From Halosimplex aquaticum (GTDB lineage Archaea; Halobacteriota; Halobacteria; Halobacteriales; Haloarculaceae), in NCBI RefSeq assembly GCF_028747785.1, contig NZ_CP118158.1, positions 1,612,001 to 1,676,000 on the forward strand: 64,000 bases of DNA, written 5' to 3'. This document shows positions 1 through 7,775 of this stretch, in pieces. The stretch's first letter is position 1. Every line of letters starts with the position of its first letter. Position numbers and translations under genes: made by a program. Below the pieces are notes generated by a model. It saw only the letters and a program-made list of their open reading frames with translations, had not been told where the DNA came from and did no database searches.

Positions 1-318
1 GATGCCGTAGGATTACGTCGACTGAATCTACAGAGACAGGGCCTTGTTTAGACGCCGAATTGCAGGCCGTTGAGAGCCTGTGTCTCGATCGGAGATGAAC
101 AGACGCCGGTAGTTCGGCTCATCCATTTGCGTCCCCGTACCGAATTGCCCGGCTACTGCAATCAATCCAGGCTGATCAGACTGACCTCGGCTCAGAAACT
201 GCCGATACTCGTCAACGATTCCGACTCGTGGATTCGGGAAGAACCGCCCTCAACCGCTCTTACGAGCGTCTAAACACGGCCCCTCGATACAAGTATTTTG
301 TCGTGAAATATCTGCCCT
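1..318. other. no gene recognised at left edge
   Basis: I see no convincing coding region here. The open frames in this stretch are short, have no recognisable motif and run against the adjacent gene fragment that ends at 319. It may be the downstream flank of the broken cystathionine gamma-synthase gene. Confidence 0.4.
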
Positions 319-686
319 TCACAGATTTGAGAGTGCTCGATCGAGATCGGAGATCAAATCGTCGACGTGCTCAACACCCACGGGAATTCGGACCAGGGAA
401 TCCGGAATTCCAGCGGCTTTACGCTCTTTATCGGAAAGATACGATGCGGACATGGTTGCCGGATGGTCTACGAGTGATTCCGTGCCGCCCAGACTAACTG
501 CCAGTGTGAAAACGTCGAGTTCTTCGAGGATCGCCCGCGTCTCGGCTCCCGTTGCATCTAATTCAAACGAGACGATCCCCCCAAATCCATCCATCTGATC
601 CTGTGCAAGCTTCTGTTGTGAATGATTTGGTAGCCCAGAGGGTGTCATAGAAAGCCTCACACACGAGGACGCAGGGTGTTGGAACT

Positions 687-1685
687 GTGTCTACGAGCGC
701 CAGCACCCTGCAAGAAGAGGGTTCTATCGACGAGTTCTTCAATGTCGTGGCTACCGAGACGCTCGCGTTGTTCGAGCATCTTGAGTTCGACTTTTTCAGC
801 GAGTTCGACGTGTTCGCCCCCGCTCGCCGGGGGCGAACACGAGACCACCACCCACCAGAACTCTTCCGAGCGTTCCTCCACTGCTACTACAAGGACATCT
901 ACGGCATTCGCCCGGTCACACGAGAACTCCAGAACACGGTCGTCTGGCTCAGCTGTGGCTTCGATCGACCGCCCTCAAGAGACGCGGTCGATCGCTTCCT
1001 CACCGACCTCGAACACGTCGTCGACGAAGTCTTCGACCACCTCGTCGAGCAGGCCGCCGCCCGCGGCCTGCTCGACATGACCTACCGAATCGATTCGACG
1101 GACGTGCGAGCGATGCCATCCGACCCAGATGCGTCGAAGAACTACGACCCAACCGCTGAGGAGTACTATTACGGCTACGGCTGTACGATCGTCTCAACCG
1201 GCGCAAAGATCCCGATTGCAGCCGAGTTCACCGAGAGCAAACAAGCCGCAGAAGAGACGGCGATGCGCGTCACCCGTGACGCGCTCGCCGTCGCCCAGCC
1301 GATCTGGATGCTCGGTGACAGCGCCTACGACACGCTCGACTGGCACGACCTCCTGCTGACCGCAGGAGTCGTGCCAATCGCCCCGTACAACCCGCGAAAC
1401 ACCGACGATCCGCTCAATATCAAGTACAGAGTCGAAGACCGCATCGAGAAACACAGTGACGAGATTCAGCTCAAACAGTCGATCCTAGACGAGACGTACA
1501 ACCGCCGGAGTCAGGTCGAGCGAACGAACGATGCGGTCAAGGACTGCGGCCTCGGGACGCTACGCGCCCGAGGCCGCGTCCACGCCCGAGCGCAGGTGTT
1601 CCTTGCGCTCTGCGTTCGACTCGTCGTCGCCGTCACCAACTACGAACGAGGTGACAATCCGGGAAGCACCGTCATCACGGTATGA
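687..1685 (+). CDS. IS4/IS5-group DDE transposase (copy A)
   Basis: This 332-residue transposase starts at a GTG. It has the RNase H-like DDE triad: D136 in YRIDSTD, D211 in MLGDSAYD and E277 in QVERTNDAVKD. Around the glutamate the spacing Y270-x2-R273-x3-E277-x6-K284 is the signature of the IS4/IS5 transposases. The gene appears intact. It differs from copy C (41273-42271) at one residue, Ser instead of Pro in the DPDxxKNYDP stretch, and from copy B (3100-4098) at many positions. A 13-bp perfect hairpin lies within the gene at 810-840. Confidence 0.95.
   Translation: MSTSASTLQEEGSIDEFFNVVATETLALFEHLEFDFFSEFDVFAPARRGRTRDHHPPELFRAFLHCYYKDIYGIRPVTRELQNTVVWLSCGFDRPPSRDAVDRFLTDLEHVVDEVFDHLVEQAAARGLLDMTYRIDSTDVRAMPSDPDASKNYDPTAEEYYYGYGCTIVSTGAKIPIAAEFTESKQAAEETAMRVTRDALAVAQPIWMLGDSAYDTLDWHDLLLTAGVVPIAPYNPRNTDDPLNIKYRVEDRIEKHSDEIQLKQSILDETYNRRSQVERTNDAVKDCGLGTLRARGRVHARAQVFLALCVRLVVAVTNYERGDNPGSTVITV
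810..840 (+). repeat. 13-bp perfect hairpin inside the transposase gene
   Basis: GTGTTCGCCCCCG (810-822) and CGGGGGCGAACAC (828-840) are exact complements with a 5-nt loop. The stem recurs in copy C (42118-42148) and, with nine of the pairs kept but a changed loop, in the divergent copy B (3226-3250). Conservation of the stem with a changed loop suggests RNA or DNA structure may matter, although the coding sequence also constrains it. Confidence 0.6.
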
Positions 1686-2669
1686 GATGGATTCTATGAC
1701 ACCCTCAGCCCAGGGTAGTTGACCTGTACTACCGCCGGATGATCGTCGAGATATGTTGCGATCTCCGCCGCGTTGGTCTCGTGTCGATCCATCCGGAGCG
1801 GGAACGTCCGGAGTCCCCTGAGAGTGAGGTAACAGTCGAAGGGAGCGAGCGTTCCACCGAGATCGTATGCCTGTGTGTGAGTTACTGCTTCGGCAATCGC
1901 CTGATTATCGGTCACTACAGCACCTCCCATCGAGTCGCTATGCCCGTTCAAATACTTCGTCGTGCTATGGACGACGGCATCGGCCCCGTGTTCAAGTGGT
2001 CGCTGGAAGTACGGGGTTGCGAACGTATTATCGACTACGTACGTCGCATCGACAGCTGAAGCGAGCTCGGCTATCGCCGAGAGATCACAGAGCTGGAGCA
2101 ACGGGTTCGTCGGCGATTCCATCCAGATGAGCGCTGTTTCGTCAGTCACTGCTGCTTCGACGGCATTCGTGTCTGTTGCGTCTACATACTCGACGGTAGC
2201 ATCGAGCGAATCGACCAACAGATCCTCGAATAGTACCCGTGTACCGCCGTAAATGCCGTCAAACGCGACGACATGGTCGCCTCCGTCGATGACAGACAGA
2301 CAGATGGCTGCCATTGCAGCGGTTCCAGATGCAGCCGTGACCGCAAATTCCGCACCACACAGCTGAGCGAGTCGAGTTTCGAGTACATCACGCGTCGGAT
2401 TCCCGAAACGAGTGTATTTGTACCCGTGATCAGAATGCCCCGGGCTGTGCATCTCGTGTGTCGTGGTCAGGTGAATCGGTGACACGACGTCACCGGCATC
2501 GGTTTCACCCTCCCCGGTTGCATCGAAGCGGGTCGCTATCGTCTCGAGGTGGTAGTCCGAATCGATCATTCGTATTGAACTTCCCGCGGCAATCACTAAA
2601 AACGAACCGAGGACGGCGGACGGACCAAATACTGCCACCCCCGTGGAAATTGCAAAGGGATCAAGGAGG

Positions 2670-2843
2670 CTACGTACGGAATGAGCCGATCGTGATCGTA
2701 CAGATCTGGAGACGGAAGGGCGTCGTCGGCGTGGACTCGGCGTACGGCACGCGTTTGACATCGGCGTCGGTCGTGTCGTCGGCTTCCGGTTGCTCGACGG
2801 CGTACCGGTACCGGGCCATCTTGTAGCGAATCTCGAGGTTCAG
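2670..2843 (-). pseudogene. fragment of a MIP18/DUF59-like protein gene
   Basis: Reading leftward from about 2840 to the stop TAG at 2670-2672, one frame gives RYRYAVEQPEADDTTDAD and then ESTPTTPFRLQ and TITIGSFRT. This matches the middle of the protein encoded at 30300-30923 (GYRYAVEDSEADDAVEADG, FTPTTPFCPQ, LTIGSFRAW). The piece has no start, is preceded by an in-frame stop, and ends where the intact paralogue continues with its conserved C-terminal part. The Cys of the TPTTPFC motif is replaced by Arg. It is a decayed remnant of a paralogous gene. Confidence 0.75.
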
Positions 2844-3099
2844 TCATGTGAGAGTGTCATTAAACATCTTGATCGGAAAGTTCGTCGTCCTCGCTGTCGT
2901 CTCGGGAGCGGTATTCCCGGTACGGACGGCTCAGAGCTGTGGACTACGTCGATGGGCGTGCGTCCGAACTCGCTCGGCTCTCTCGAACAGATGGATTCTG
3001 GGGGTAGCATCGAATACTGGGTGTTGAAGGCCGAATTAGGTCCGTAGAACGAGCGTGTCATAGAAAGTGCCACGTACGAGGTAGCAGGGTGCGGAAAGT

Positions 3100-4098
3100 G
3101 TGTCCAACATAACCGCAGCCCTGCAAGACGTAGCTTCAGTCGATGAGTTCTTGAATGTCGCGGCTACTGAGACGGTGGCGCTGTTCGAGCATCTTGAATT
3201 CGAATTTCTGCTGGAGTACGACGTATTCGCCCCCGCTTCGTGGGGGCGAACACGAGTTTACGAGCCACCAAATCTCTTTCGTGGCTTCCTGCACTGCTAC
3301 TACGAGGACGTCTACGGTACACGCCCGGTCACGCGAGAACTCCAGTCCACGCTCGTCTGGTACTACTGCGGACTCGACAAACCGCCATCTAGAGACACGG
3401 TTGACCGTTTTCTTACTGACCTCGAACACGTCATCGACGATGTCTTCGCCCGGCTCGTCAAGCAGGCCGCCACCCGCGGCCTGCTTGACTCGACGTACTC
3501 CATCGACTCGACTCACATCGAAGCGATCCAGTACAACGATGCGGCGTCGTGGAACTACGACCCAACAGCTGAAGAGCCCTACTATGGCTTCGGTTGTACG
3601 ATCGTCTCAACCGGGTCAAAGATCCCGATCGCGGCGGAGTTCACACAGGCCAAACAGGCATCCCAAGAGACGGCGATTCGCGTCACACGTGACGCGCTCG
3701 CCGTCGATACGCCAACCTGGATGGTTGGTGACAGCGCCTACGATATGCTCGACTGGCACGACCGACTGCTGGCCGCAGGGGTCGTGCCAGTCGCCCCGTA
3801 CAACCCACGAAACACTGACGATCCGCTCGATATCGAGTACAGGGTCGAAGACCGTATCGAAGAACACGGCGATGACGTTCAACTCAAGCAATCCGTCTTA
3901 GACGAGACGTACAACCGCCGGACTGGAGTCGAACGAACTAACAATGCGGTCAAGGACTGTGGCCTCGGGCATGTCCGCGCCCGAGGCCGCGTTCACGCAC
4001 GAACACAAGTGTTCCTTGCGCTGTGTCTCCGGATTGTCGTTGCAATCACCAACTTTGAGCAGGGCGACGACCCTGGTCGTGAGAAGCTCAAGCTATGA
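3100..4098 (+). CDS. IS4/IS5-group DDE transposase (copy B)
   Basis: This 332-residue protein is homologous along its whole length to the transposases of copies A and C but is clearly divergent. It begins at a GTG in the same context as copy A. The catalytic residues are kept: Asp in YSIDSTH, Asp in MVGDSAYD, and Glu in GVERTNNAVKD with the Y(2)R(3)E(6)K spacing. No frameshift or stop is visible, so the enzyme may be active, consistent with the clean target duplication around the enlarged element. Confidence 0.93.
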   Translation: MSNITAALQDVASVDEFLNVAATETVALFEHLEFEFLLEYDVFAPASWGRTRVYEPPNLFRGFLHCYYEDVYGTRPVTRELQSTLVWYYCGLDKPPSRDTVDRFLTDLEHVIDDVFARLVKQAATRGLLDSTYSIDSTHIEAIQYNDAASWNYDPTAEEPYYGFGCTIVSTGSKIPIAAEFTQAKQASQETAIRVTRDALAVDTPTWMVGDSAYDMLDWHDRLLAAGVVPVAPYNPRNTDDPLDIEYRVEDRIEEHGDDVQLKQSVLDETYNRRTGVERTNNAVKDCGLGHVRARGRVHARTQVFLALCLRIVVAITNFEQGDDPGREKLKL

Positions 4099-4147
4099 GA
4101 CGGATTCGATGATACGTTCTGTGGTAGAACCGGACACGAGAGGATAG

Positions 4148-4498
4148 TTACCGAGGCACTTCCTCGTATCCGATATCCGGGCCGGAGTGGATAGAGACGA
4201 AAATAACGTCTTCATTCCCCTCGTTTACGCCGCCGTGGACGACCTCCTGCGGAGCGACGTCTACTTGGCCGGCTTCGATTTGCTCGGATGTCTCATCTCC
4301 AAGGTAGTAGGTCAGTGTTCCCTGCATCATCACCCACGTGTCTTGACCATCAGGATGAACGTGTGGTGTGACCTCTTGGCCAGGTTTGATCCCCCACACG
4401 AAGACCGCAGAGTCATCAGTCTCAGCTACTTTCGTACTCGTTGCTGTATCGTCGGAAAATTCGACAGCTTCTGTTGCGGTGAAAATCCTGTCGTCCAT
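4148..4498 (-). CDS. cupin-domain protein (IS passenger)
   Basis: This 116-residue single cupin domain has the metal-binding pattern GQEVTPHVHPDGQDTWVMMQG in motif 1 (His, His, and the late Gln/Asp/Trp region) and a second motif around VAPQEVVHGGVNEGNED with His. The family binds a divalent metal in a small beta-barrel; no substrate can be deduced. I chose the ATG at 4496-4498, since upstream residues look non-coding and run into the inverted repeat. The gene sits between the transposase and the right inverted repeat of copy B, in opposite orientation to the transposase, within the target-site duplication. Function in the cell or for the element is unknown. Confidence 0.8.
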   Translation of the reverse strand: MDDRIFTATEAVEFSDDTATSTKVAETDDSAVFVWGIKPGQEVTPHVHPDGQDTWVMMQGTLTYYLGDETSEQIEAGQVDVAPQEVVHGGVNEGNEDVIFVSIHSGPDIGYEEVPR

Positions 4499-4674
4499 CG
4501 TAATAGAGAATAGAAATCTTCTAACAGTAAGTCCTTCGCTCGGAATAACCGTCGAGCGTTCGCAGGTTGGGTATAGCAACCATTCTATGACACCCTACCG
4601 TAGAACTGACACCACCGCGCTGAGCGACTATGTTCGGGAGGACTGGTACCCTGATCGAGAACGAATGCGTGAGT

Positions 4675-4887
4675 ATGGCACACACGTATGCCCCAATCAG
4701 CATCACCGAACGACAACAGCTCGTCAGTGGAGCGATAGCGCTCCTTCTCGCTGTAGTATGCATGTTAGGACTGACGGTAACGGGACTGGAAGGGGTGTTG
4801 GTTGGTGTGTTACTCGGGATCTTCAGCGTCGGTTTCTTCGTACTCGGTACGATCTCAATCGGGACCTCTGCCAGCAAACGAATCTAA
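4675..4887 (+). CDS. small two-helix membrane protein
   Basis: A 70-residue product starting MAHTYAPISITERQQL contains two hydrophobic segments (about residues 17-38 and 42-64) joined by a short Gly-containing turn. It has a short polar start and a basic end (SASKRI). No family is recognised. The composition and clean two-helix pattern favour a real gene over a chance frame. It lies just outside the right end of IS copy B. Function unknown. Confidence 0.5.
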   Translation: MAHTYAPISITERQQLVSGAIALLLAVVCMLGLTVTGLEGVLVGVLLGIFSVGFFVLGTISIGTSASKRI

Positions 4888-5053
4888 TTTGAGTTCGGGA
4901 GTACGGATCTGAAAAAAGATTCCATGCCAATGGGCTATCTCTAGAGTTTGGGAGCGGGTTTGACGTTCCACACAGCGGCTTTCAGACAGGTTCTCGAAAC
5001 CATTCAGTTAGTGGCAGTGATATGAGTGATTCGACAGTTTCTGATGTCCCGAG

Positions 5054-5293
5054 GTGATTGAACCGAAACGATTCGGACGAATATACTCTATCGTGCATGA
5101 CTTTGAAATAGGTGTGCAAGTACTGTCATCTGTAACTACTCATCTTGGGCCTGGACTCGGGTTCATCTGTGCAATCGCTGGACTTGTACTCCAAGGGGCC
5201 GAAGGCGGCCTTCTGGGTGGTTTGGTCGGATATTTTCTCGGAAAAACGATCCAGAGTCTACTCTGGACACTTTCTGATGACTATACAACGTGA
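5054..5293 (+). CDS. possible small glycine-rich membrane protein
   Basis: A 79-residue frame beginning at a GTG has a glycine-rich hydrophobic core (GLGFICAIAGLVLQGAEGGL and following) resembling a glycine-zipper membrane hairpin. No homologous family is recognised and no strong start signal is visible. It could be a real small membrane protein or a chance frame. Confidence 0.35.
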   Translation: MIEPKRFGRIYSIVHDFEIGVQVLSSVTTHLGPGLGFICAIAGLVLQGAEGGLLGGLVGYFLGKTIQSLLWTLSDDYTT

Positions 5294-5407
5294 TTCCCAC
5301 TGGACAATCCTTTCGAAGCTTTGTGAGATTCGCCGTTGAAAGTAGCAATACCGATCAATTCCGAACCGTACCGAGAAGCTAGTTCGCCTCCACCTCTGAG
5401 AACCACT

Positions 5408-5430
5408 TTGTGAACTGTTCTATGACTTCC
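5408..5430. repeat. solo IS-end-like sequence
   Basis: TTGTGAACTGTTCTATG at 5408-5424 is identical to 47456-47472 and similar to 43449-43467. The TTCTATGA core matches the right inverted repeat of the IS copies here. No transposase is adjacent. It is probably the leftover end of a related element. Confidence 0.45.
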
Positions 5431-5503
5431 TGAACGTGTCCTACTCTCCTGGAAACTTTCAACAACTTCCGAAGATCTTCGCGATAACTGTTCCGCTGGA
5501 AGC

Positions 5504-5788
5504 TTATTGATGATGAATCTCCAAGTAGGTCGTGTACTCCTTGCGAAGGAGGCGGCCGCGTTCGCTCTCGATAGCGAGCAGTTTGTGTGACGTCTGTTCC
5601 GCTAGTTGCGGGTATTCCCGTTTGGCTCGTCTGTCGGTACTCTGTACGACCAGTACAGACCCGTCCGATAGGTCCTCGAGCGCCCGCTGTACCCGGGCGA
5701 TCCCGCTCGCACAACCGCGGCCGCGGTTATCGACAGTCATGTCCGGTTCCACATCGGGGGCTGTGTCCGGTATCGCAGCGTCAGTCAT
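5504..5788 (-). CDS. TusA/SirA-like sulfurtransferase-fold protein
   Basis: The 94-residue protein has a TusA-type core: a first strand and turn reading TVDNRGRGCASGIARVQRAL (the DxRGLxCPxP position, here with one Cys and no proline pair), then a helix, a strand GSVLVVQST and a final strand YTTYLEI. TusA-family proteins carry sulfur as persulfide on that cysteine, or act in molybdenum or redox cofactor pathways. Its end overlaps the CopD-like gene upstream by 8 nt, so the two are co-transcribed. The missing CPxP prolines make it a divergent member; the exact role is not inferable. Confidence 0.75.
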   Translation of the reverse strand: MTDAAIPDTAPDVEPDMTVDNRGRGCASGIARVQRALEDLSDGSVLVVQSTDRRAKREYPQLAEQTSHKLLAIESERGRLLRKEYTTYLEIHHQ

Positions 5789-6797
5789 CGCTCGTCACCT
5801 CTGCGGGGTCGCTGATCGGTTCTCCGTTTTCCGCTGCGCTCTCACCGGAATCTTCTCCGCCAAGATCATCGAGTTCGCAGACGCCTTCGATGGGGGAACA
5901 GGCCCGCCACATCGGGCAGAGCTTGAAGATGACCACCAACAGACCGATGAATCCGACCTTCGCGAGGACAGCCACTCCGACGGTACTTCCGAGATACGAC
6001 GAACCGTTTGTTCCGAGGCTGTCCACCGCTTGATAGAGACCAGTCAGGAACAGCGTCGGGATGATGAACCGAACTGCCCACCGAAACCGCTCGAGTTGCT
6101 CACCCGCTGCTTGAATGACACGGACCGTCGGTCGCTTCTGGCCTGTCGGAACGGCTACGAAAATGTTCCACACCGCGCCGCCGATCCATACCGCAAACGT
6201 CAGGAGATGGAGTATACGGACACCTGCGGCGACAGGGTCAAAGCCACGCATCGCGACTTCCGCGACGGCCGTCGCGACGACGACCGCTAGCGCGAGTGCC
6301 AGCGCGGCTAGCCCGATCGGACTACGGAACTGGTGTTTGATGGCGTCGCTTCGGGATGTCGTCACGGCGGTGAGCGCGATCAAAGCACCCACGACCACGG
6401 CGTACCCGAGGACGGCCGGAGACGGCCCGAGAACTCCGAAATAGTTCCAGATGACCGCAGTGCCGCTAAGTGCGACCGTCGCAATTGTGCCCACTGCGAT
6501 GTAGTCGAACCGTTCGTACATCTCGGCACAGTAGTCGGCAGCGTCGTCGCCGAGATCCGCCGGACGTACGAAGAGGTGTTTCCAGACGAGTCCACCGGTA
6601 AGGACACCCAGTGCGACGAAATACGCCCACTTGACCACGGTGAACCCCGCACCCATGCCCCCGTTGAGACTCGTGGTGACCCACGTCCCCACCAGCGATG
6701 CTACCAATATGACGGCCAGGGCGATCTTCGGAAGTGTGTATCTATCGAAGAGCGCGTCTGTCTGTTCCGCAGCGGTCGTAGTCCTGGACTCTGGCAT
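5781..6797 (-). CDS. CopD-domain multi-spanning membrane protein
   Basis: This 338-residue protein has about eight hydrophobic helices and the CopD-like features HLLTFAVWIGGAVWNIFVAV and FIIPTLFLTGLYQAVDSLG. A second cytoplasmic or external tail is cysteine-bearing (LCPMWRACSPIEGVCELDD) and ends in an acidic region. CopD proteins sit in the membrane and are linked to copper uptake or to redox partners; the His residues in the helices may bind metal or heme. It precedes and overlaps the TusA-like gene by 8 nt. A shorter paralogue lies at 39332-40228. An operator-like palindrome sits about 30 bp upstream. Function in copper transport is inferred from the family only. Confidence 0.75.
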   Translation of the reverse strand: MPESRTTTAAEQTDALFDRYTLPKIALAVILVASLVGTWVTTSLNGGMGAGFTVVKWAYFVALGVLTGGLVWKHLFVRPADLGDDAADYCAEMYERFDYIAVGTIATVALSGTAVIWNYFGVLGPSPAVLGYAVVVGALIALTAVTTSRSDAIKHQFRSPIGLAALALALAVVVATAVAEVAMRGFDPVAAGVRILHLLTFAVWIGGAVWNIFVAVPTGQKRPTVRVIQAAGEQLERFRWAVRFIIPTLFLTGLYQAVDSLGTNGSSYLGSTVGVAVLAKVGFIGLLVVIFKLCPMWRACSPIEGVCELDDLGGEDSGESAAENGEPISDPAEVTSDD

Positions 6798-6823
6798 GGT
6801 GGGTGGATTCTCCTCTATGAATA

Positions 6824-6839
6824 ATTAGGCCGGCCGAAA
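6824..6839. promoter_or_regulatory. imperfect TTTAGG-N4-CCTAAA-type palindrome
   Basis: ATTAGG-CCGG-CCGAAA lies between the divergent CopD-like gene (start 6797) and the SRPBCC gene (start 6903). It matches the two perfect palindromes at 37369-37384 and 56476-56493 with one mismatch in each arm. It could be an operator for either gene. Nearby 6860-6869 also contains the palindrome TTCGGCCGAA. Confidence 0.35.
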
Positions 6840-6902
6840 CTAAGTTCAAGGGCGGAGATATTCGGCCGAAATCACTCGGGACTGCGCCGTGAAGCCGCCC
6901 TT

Positions 6903-7361
6903 ATGGAAACAATATCAGTCGGTCGGATATTCGATGCTCCCGCCGACCGGATTCGTTCGACGCTCGGGGATCCCACCGCGTTCTTCGATGCTGCCGGGTT
7001 TGAGGTTGAGCGCGATGGTGATCGACTCAAACTGAGGAAACGAGCCACCGTGATGCAAGTCGAGTTGGCTATTAGGCTTCGAGACGACGAAACAGCTACC
7101 CTCGCGTACGAACAGACCTCGGGACCGTTCGAGGCGATGGCTACCCGATATCGAGTCGATCAGATATCTGCGGGCAGTCGGCTCACGATAGAAACATCGT
7201 TCGAACCACCGACAACCAGTCTCGGAGCAACTCTTGGCACCGCGATGATCGAACGACAGCGGCGGACGGAACTTGACGCGGTCGGGTCGCTGCTGGAAGT
7301 GACCGCCGAACCGGTGGACGGAGCGACCAAGAACCGTGCTGTCGAGACAAGAGGTGACTGA
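6903..7361 (+). CDS. SRPBCC (START-like) family protein
   Basis: The 152-residue protein has the START/SRPBCC helix-grip layout: an opening strand METISVGRIFDAPADRI, alternating strands through the middle and a long C-terminal helix (AMIERQRRTELDAVGSLLEV). Such proteins bind hydrophobic ligands or act as cyclases or coenzyme Q-binding factors. It is followed after 6 nt by the CGCGG-type RiPP precursor gene, so both are probably one transcript. Divergent from the CopD/TusA pair. Ligand unknown. Confidence 0.65.
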   Translation: METISVGRIFDAPADRIRSTLGDPTAFFDAAGFEVERDGDRLKLRKRATVMQVELAIRLRDDETATLAYEQTSGPFEAMATRYRVDQISAGSRLTIETSFEPPTTSLGATLGTAMIERQRRTELDAVGSLLEVTAEPVDGATKNRAVETRGD

Positions 7362-7367
7362 CCGTCG

Positions 7368-7679
7368 ATGACCAACACGTACGCCGACCGCGAACCGGTT
7401 ACGAGGCGAGAACATGACGAACCGTGGGTCGCCGACCTCGAAGCGGACGAACACGCCGCAGACCAAGTGTTGACCGTCGCAGAGGCTGTGGACGCAGTCG
7501 AACAGACCCGTGCCGGTCGGTTCGTCGACCTCGTCACACACGAACGACACGGCCATCCCTCGTCGTACCTGTACGAGAACGTGGTATCTGTGGACCGGTC
7601 GGTCGACCTCTCGGACGAGGGTCGGTGTTCCTGTGGTGGTTATGTCACGCGCGTTGCGGTCCATCACCGAGACAAATGA
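7368..7679 (+). CDS. CGCGG-family rSAM-modified RiPP precursor (CSCGG variant)
   Basis: This 103-residue protein aligns with the products at 20439-20756 and 33099-33422: a shared leader-like core (PWVADLEADEHAADQVLTV, then VDLVTHERHGHPSSYLYENV) and a C-terminal core CSCGGYVTRVAV in place of CGCGGHVVRVHV. Members of the family are thought to be modified by a partner radical SAM/SPASM enzyme; the candidates in this window are at 33814-35031 and 35085-36191. It lies 6 nt behind the SRPBCC gene. Whether this variant is still a substrate is unknown. Confidence 0.75.
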   Translation: MTNTYADREPVTRREHDEPWVADLEADEHAADQVLTVAEAVDAVEQTRAGRFVDLVTHERHGHPSSYLYENVVSVDRSVDLSDEGRCSCGGYVTRVAVHHRDK

Positions 7680-7775
7680 GGGGGAAATTCGAACAGTTCG
7701 GGGGCGGGGATCTCCCGAGTCAGGGCTATAGGTGCACCTGATGGACGGAAAGATGTCCGCGAAGGGACCTCAGAG

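Larger units (their letters stand above)
638..1706 (+). mobile_element. insertion sequence, copy A (1069 bp)
   Basis: The ends are inverted repeats GAGGGTGTCATAGAA (from 638) and its complement ending at 1706. It carries a single DDE transposase gene. Short direct repeats AGCCCA flank it at 632-637 and 1707-1712. It lies inside the cystathionine gamma-synthase gene. The same 1069-bp element, nearly identical, is present in opposite orientation at 41252-42320. The Y(2)R(3)E(6)K signature places it in the IS4/IS5 group; I cannot name the exact ISH type. Confidence 0.93.
319..2569 (-). pseudogene. cystathionine gamma-synthase/lyase-type PLP enzyme, split by an IS
   Basis: The 5' part runs leftward from the ATG at 2567-2569 to about 1707 and the 3' part from about 637 to the stop at 319-321; together they encode about 391 residues, the normal length of the Cys/Met metabolism PLP family. 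The first part carries the PLP pocket signature ending STTKYLNGHSD (Schiff-base lysine) and TRFGNPTRDVLE. The coding frame reads NYPGL on one side and PNHSQ on the other, so excising the IS and one copy of the short target repeat restores a single frame. The family performs gamma-replacement or gamma-elimination on homoserine or cystathionine derivatives in transsulfuration. As arranged it cannot make an intact enzyme. An alternative start upstream of 2569 would add unrelated basic residues, so I chose 2569. Confidence 0.9.
3051..4598 (+). mobile_element. insertion sequence, copy B, carrying a cupin passenger gene
   Basis: The left terminus is GAGCGTGTCATAGAA at 3051. The right terminus TTCTATGACACCCTAC ends at 4598, about 500 bp beyond the transposase stop. 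The direct repeat CGTAGAAC flanks exactly this unit at 3043-3050 and 4599-4606. Just after the transposase a decayed version of the usual right end is visible at about 4105-4119 (TTCGATGATACGTTC). The cupin gene at 4148-4498 therefore lies inside the duplicated-target boundaries and appears to have moved with the element. Confidence 0.8.
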
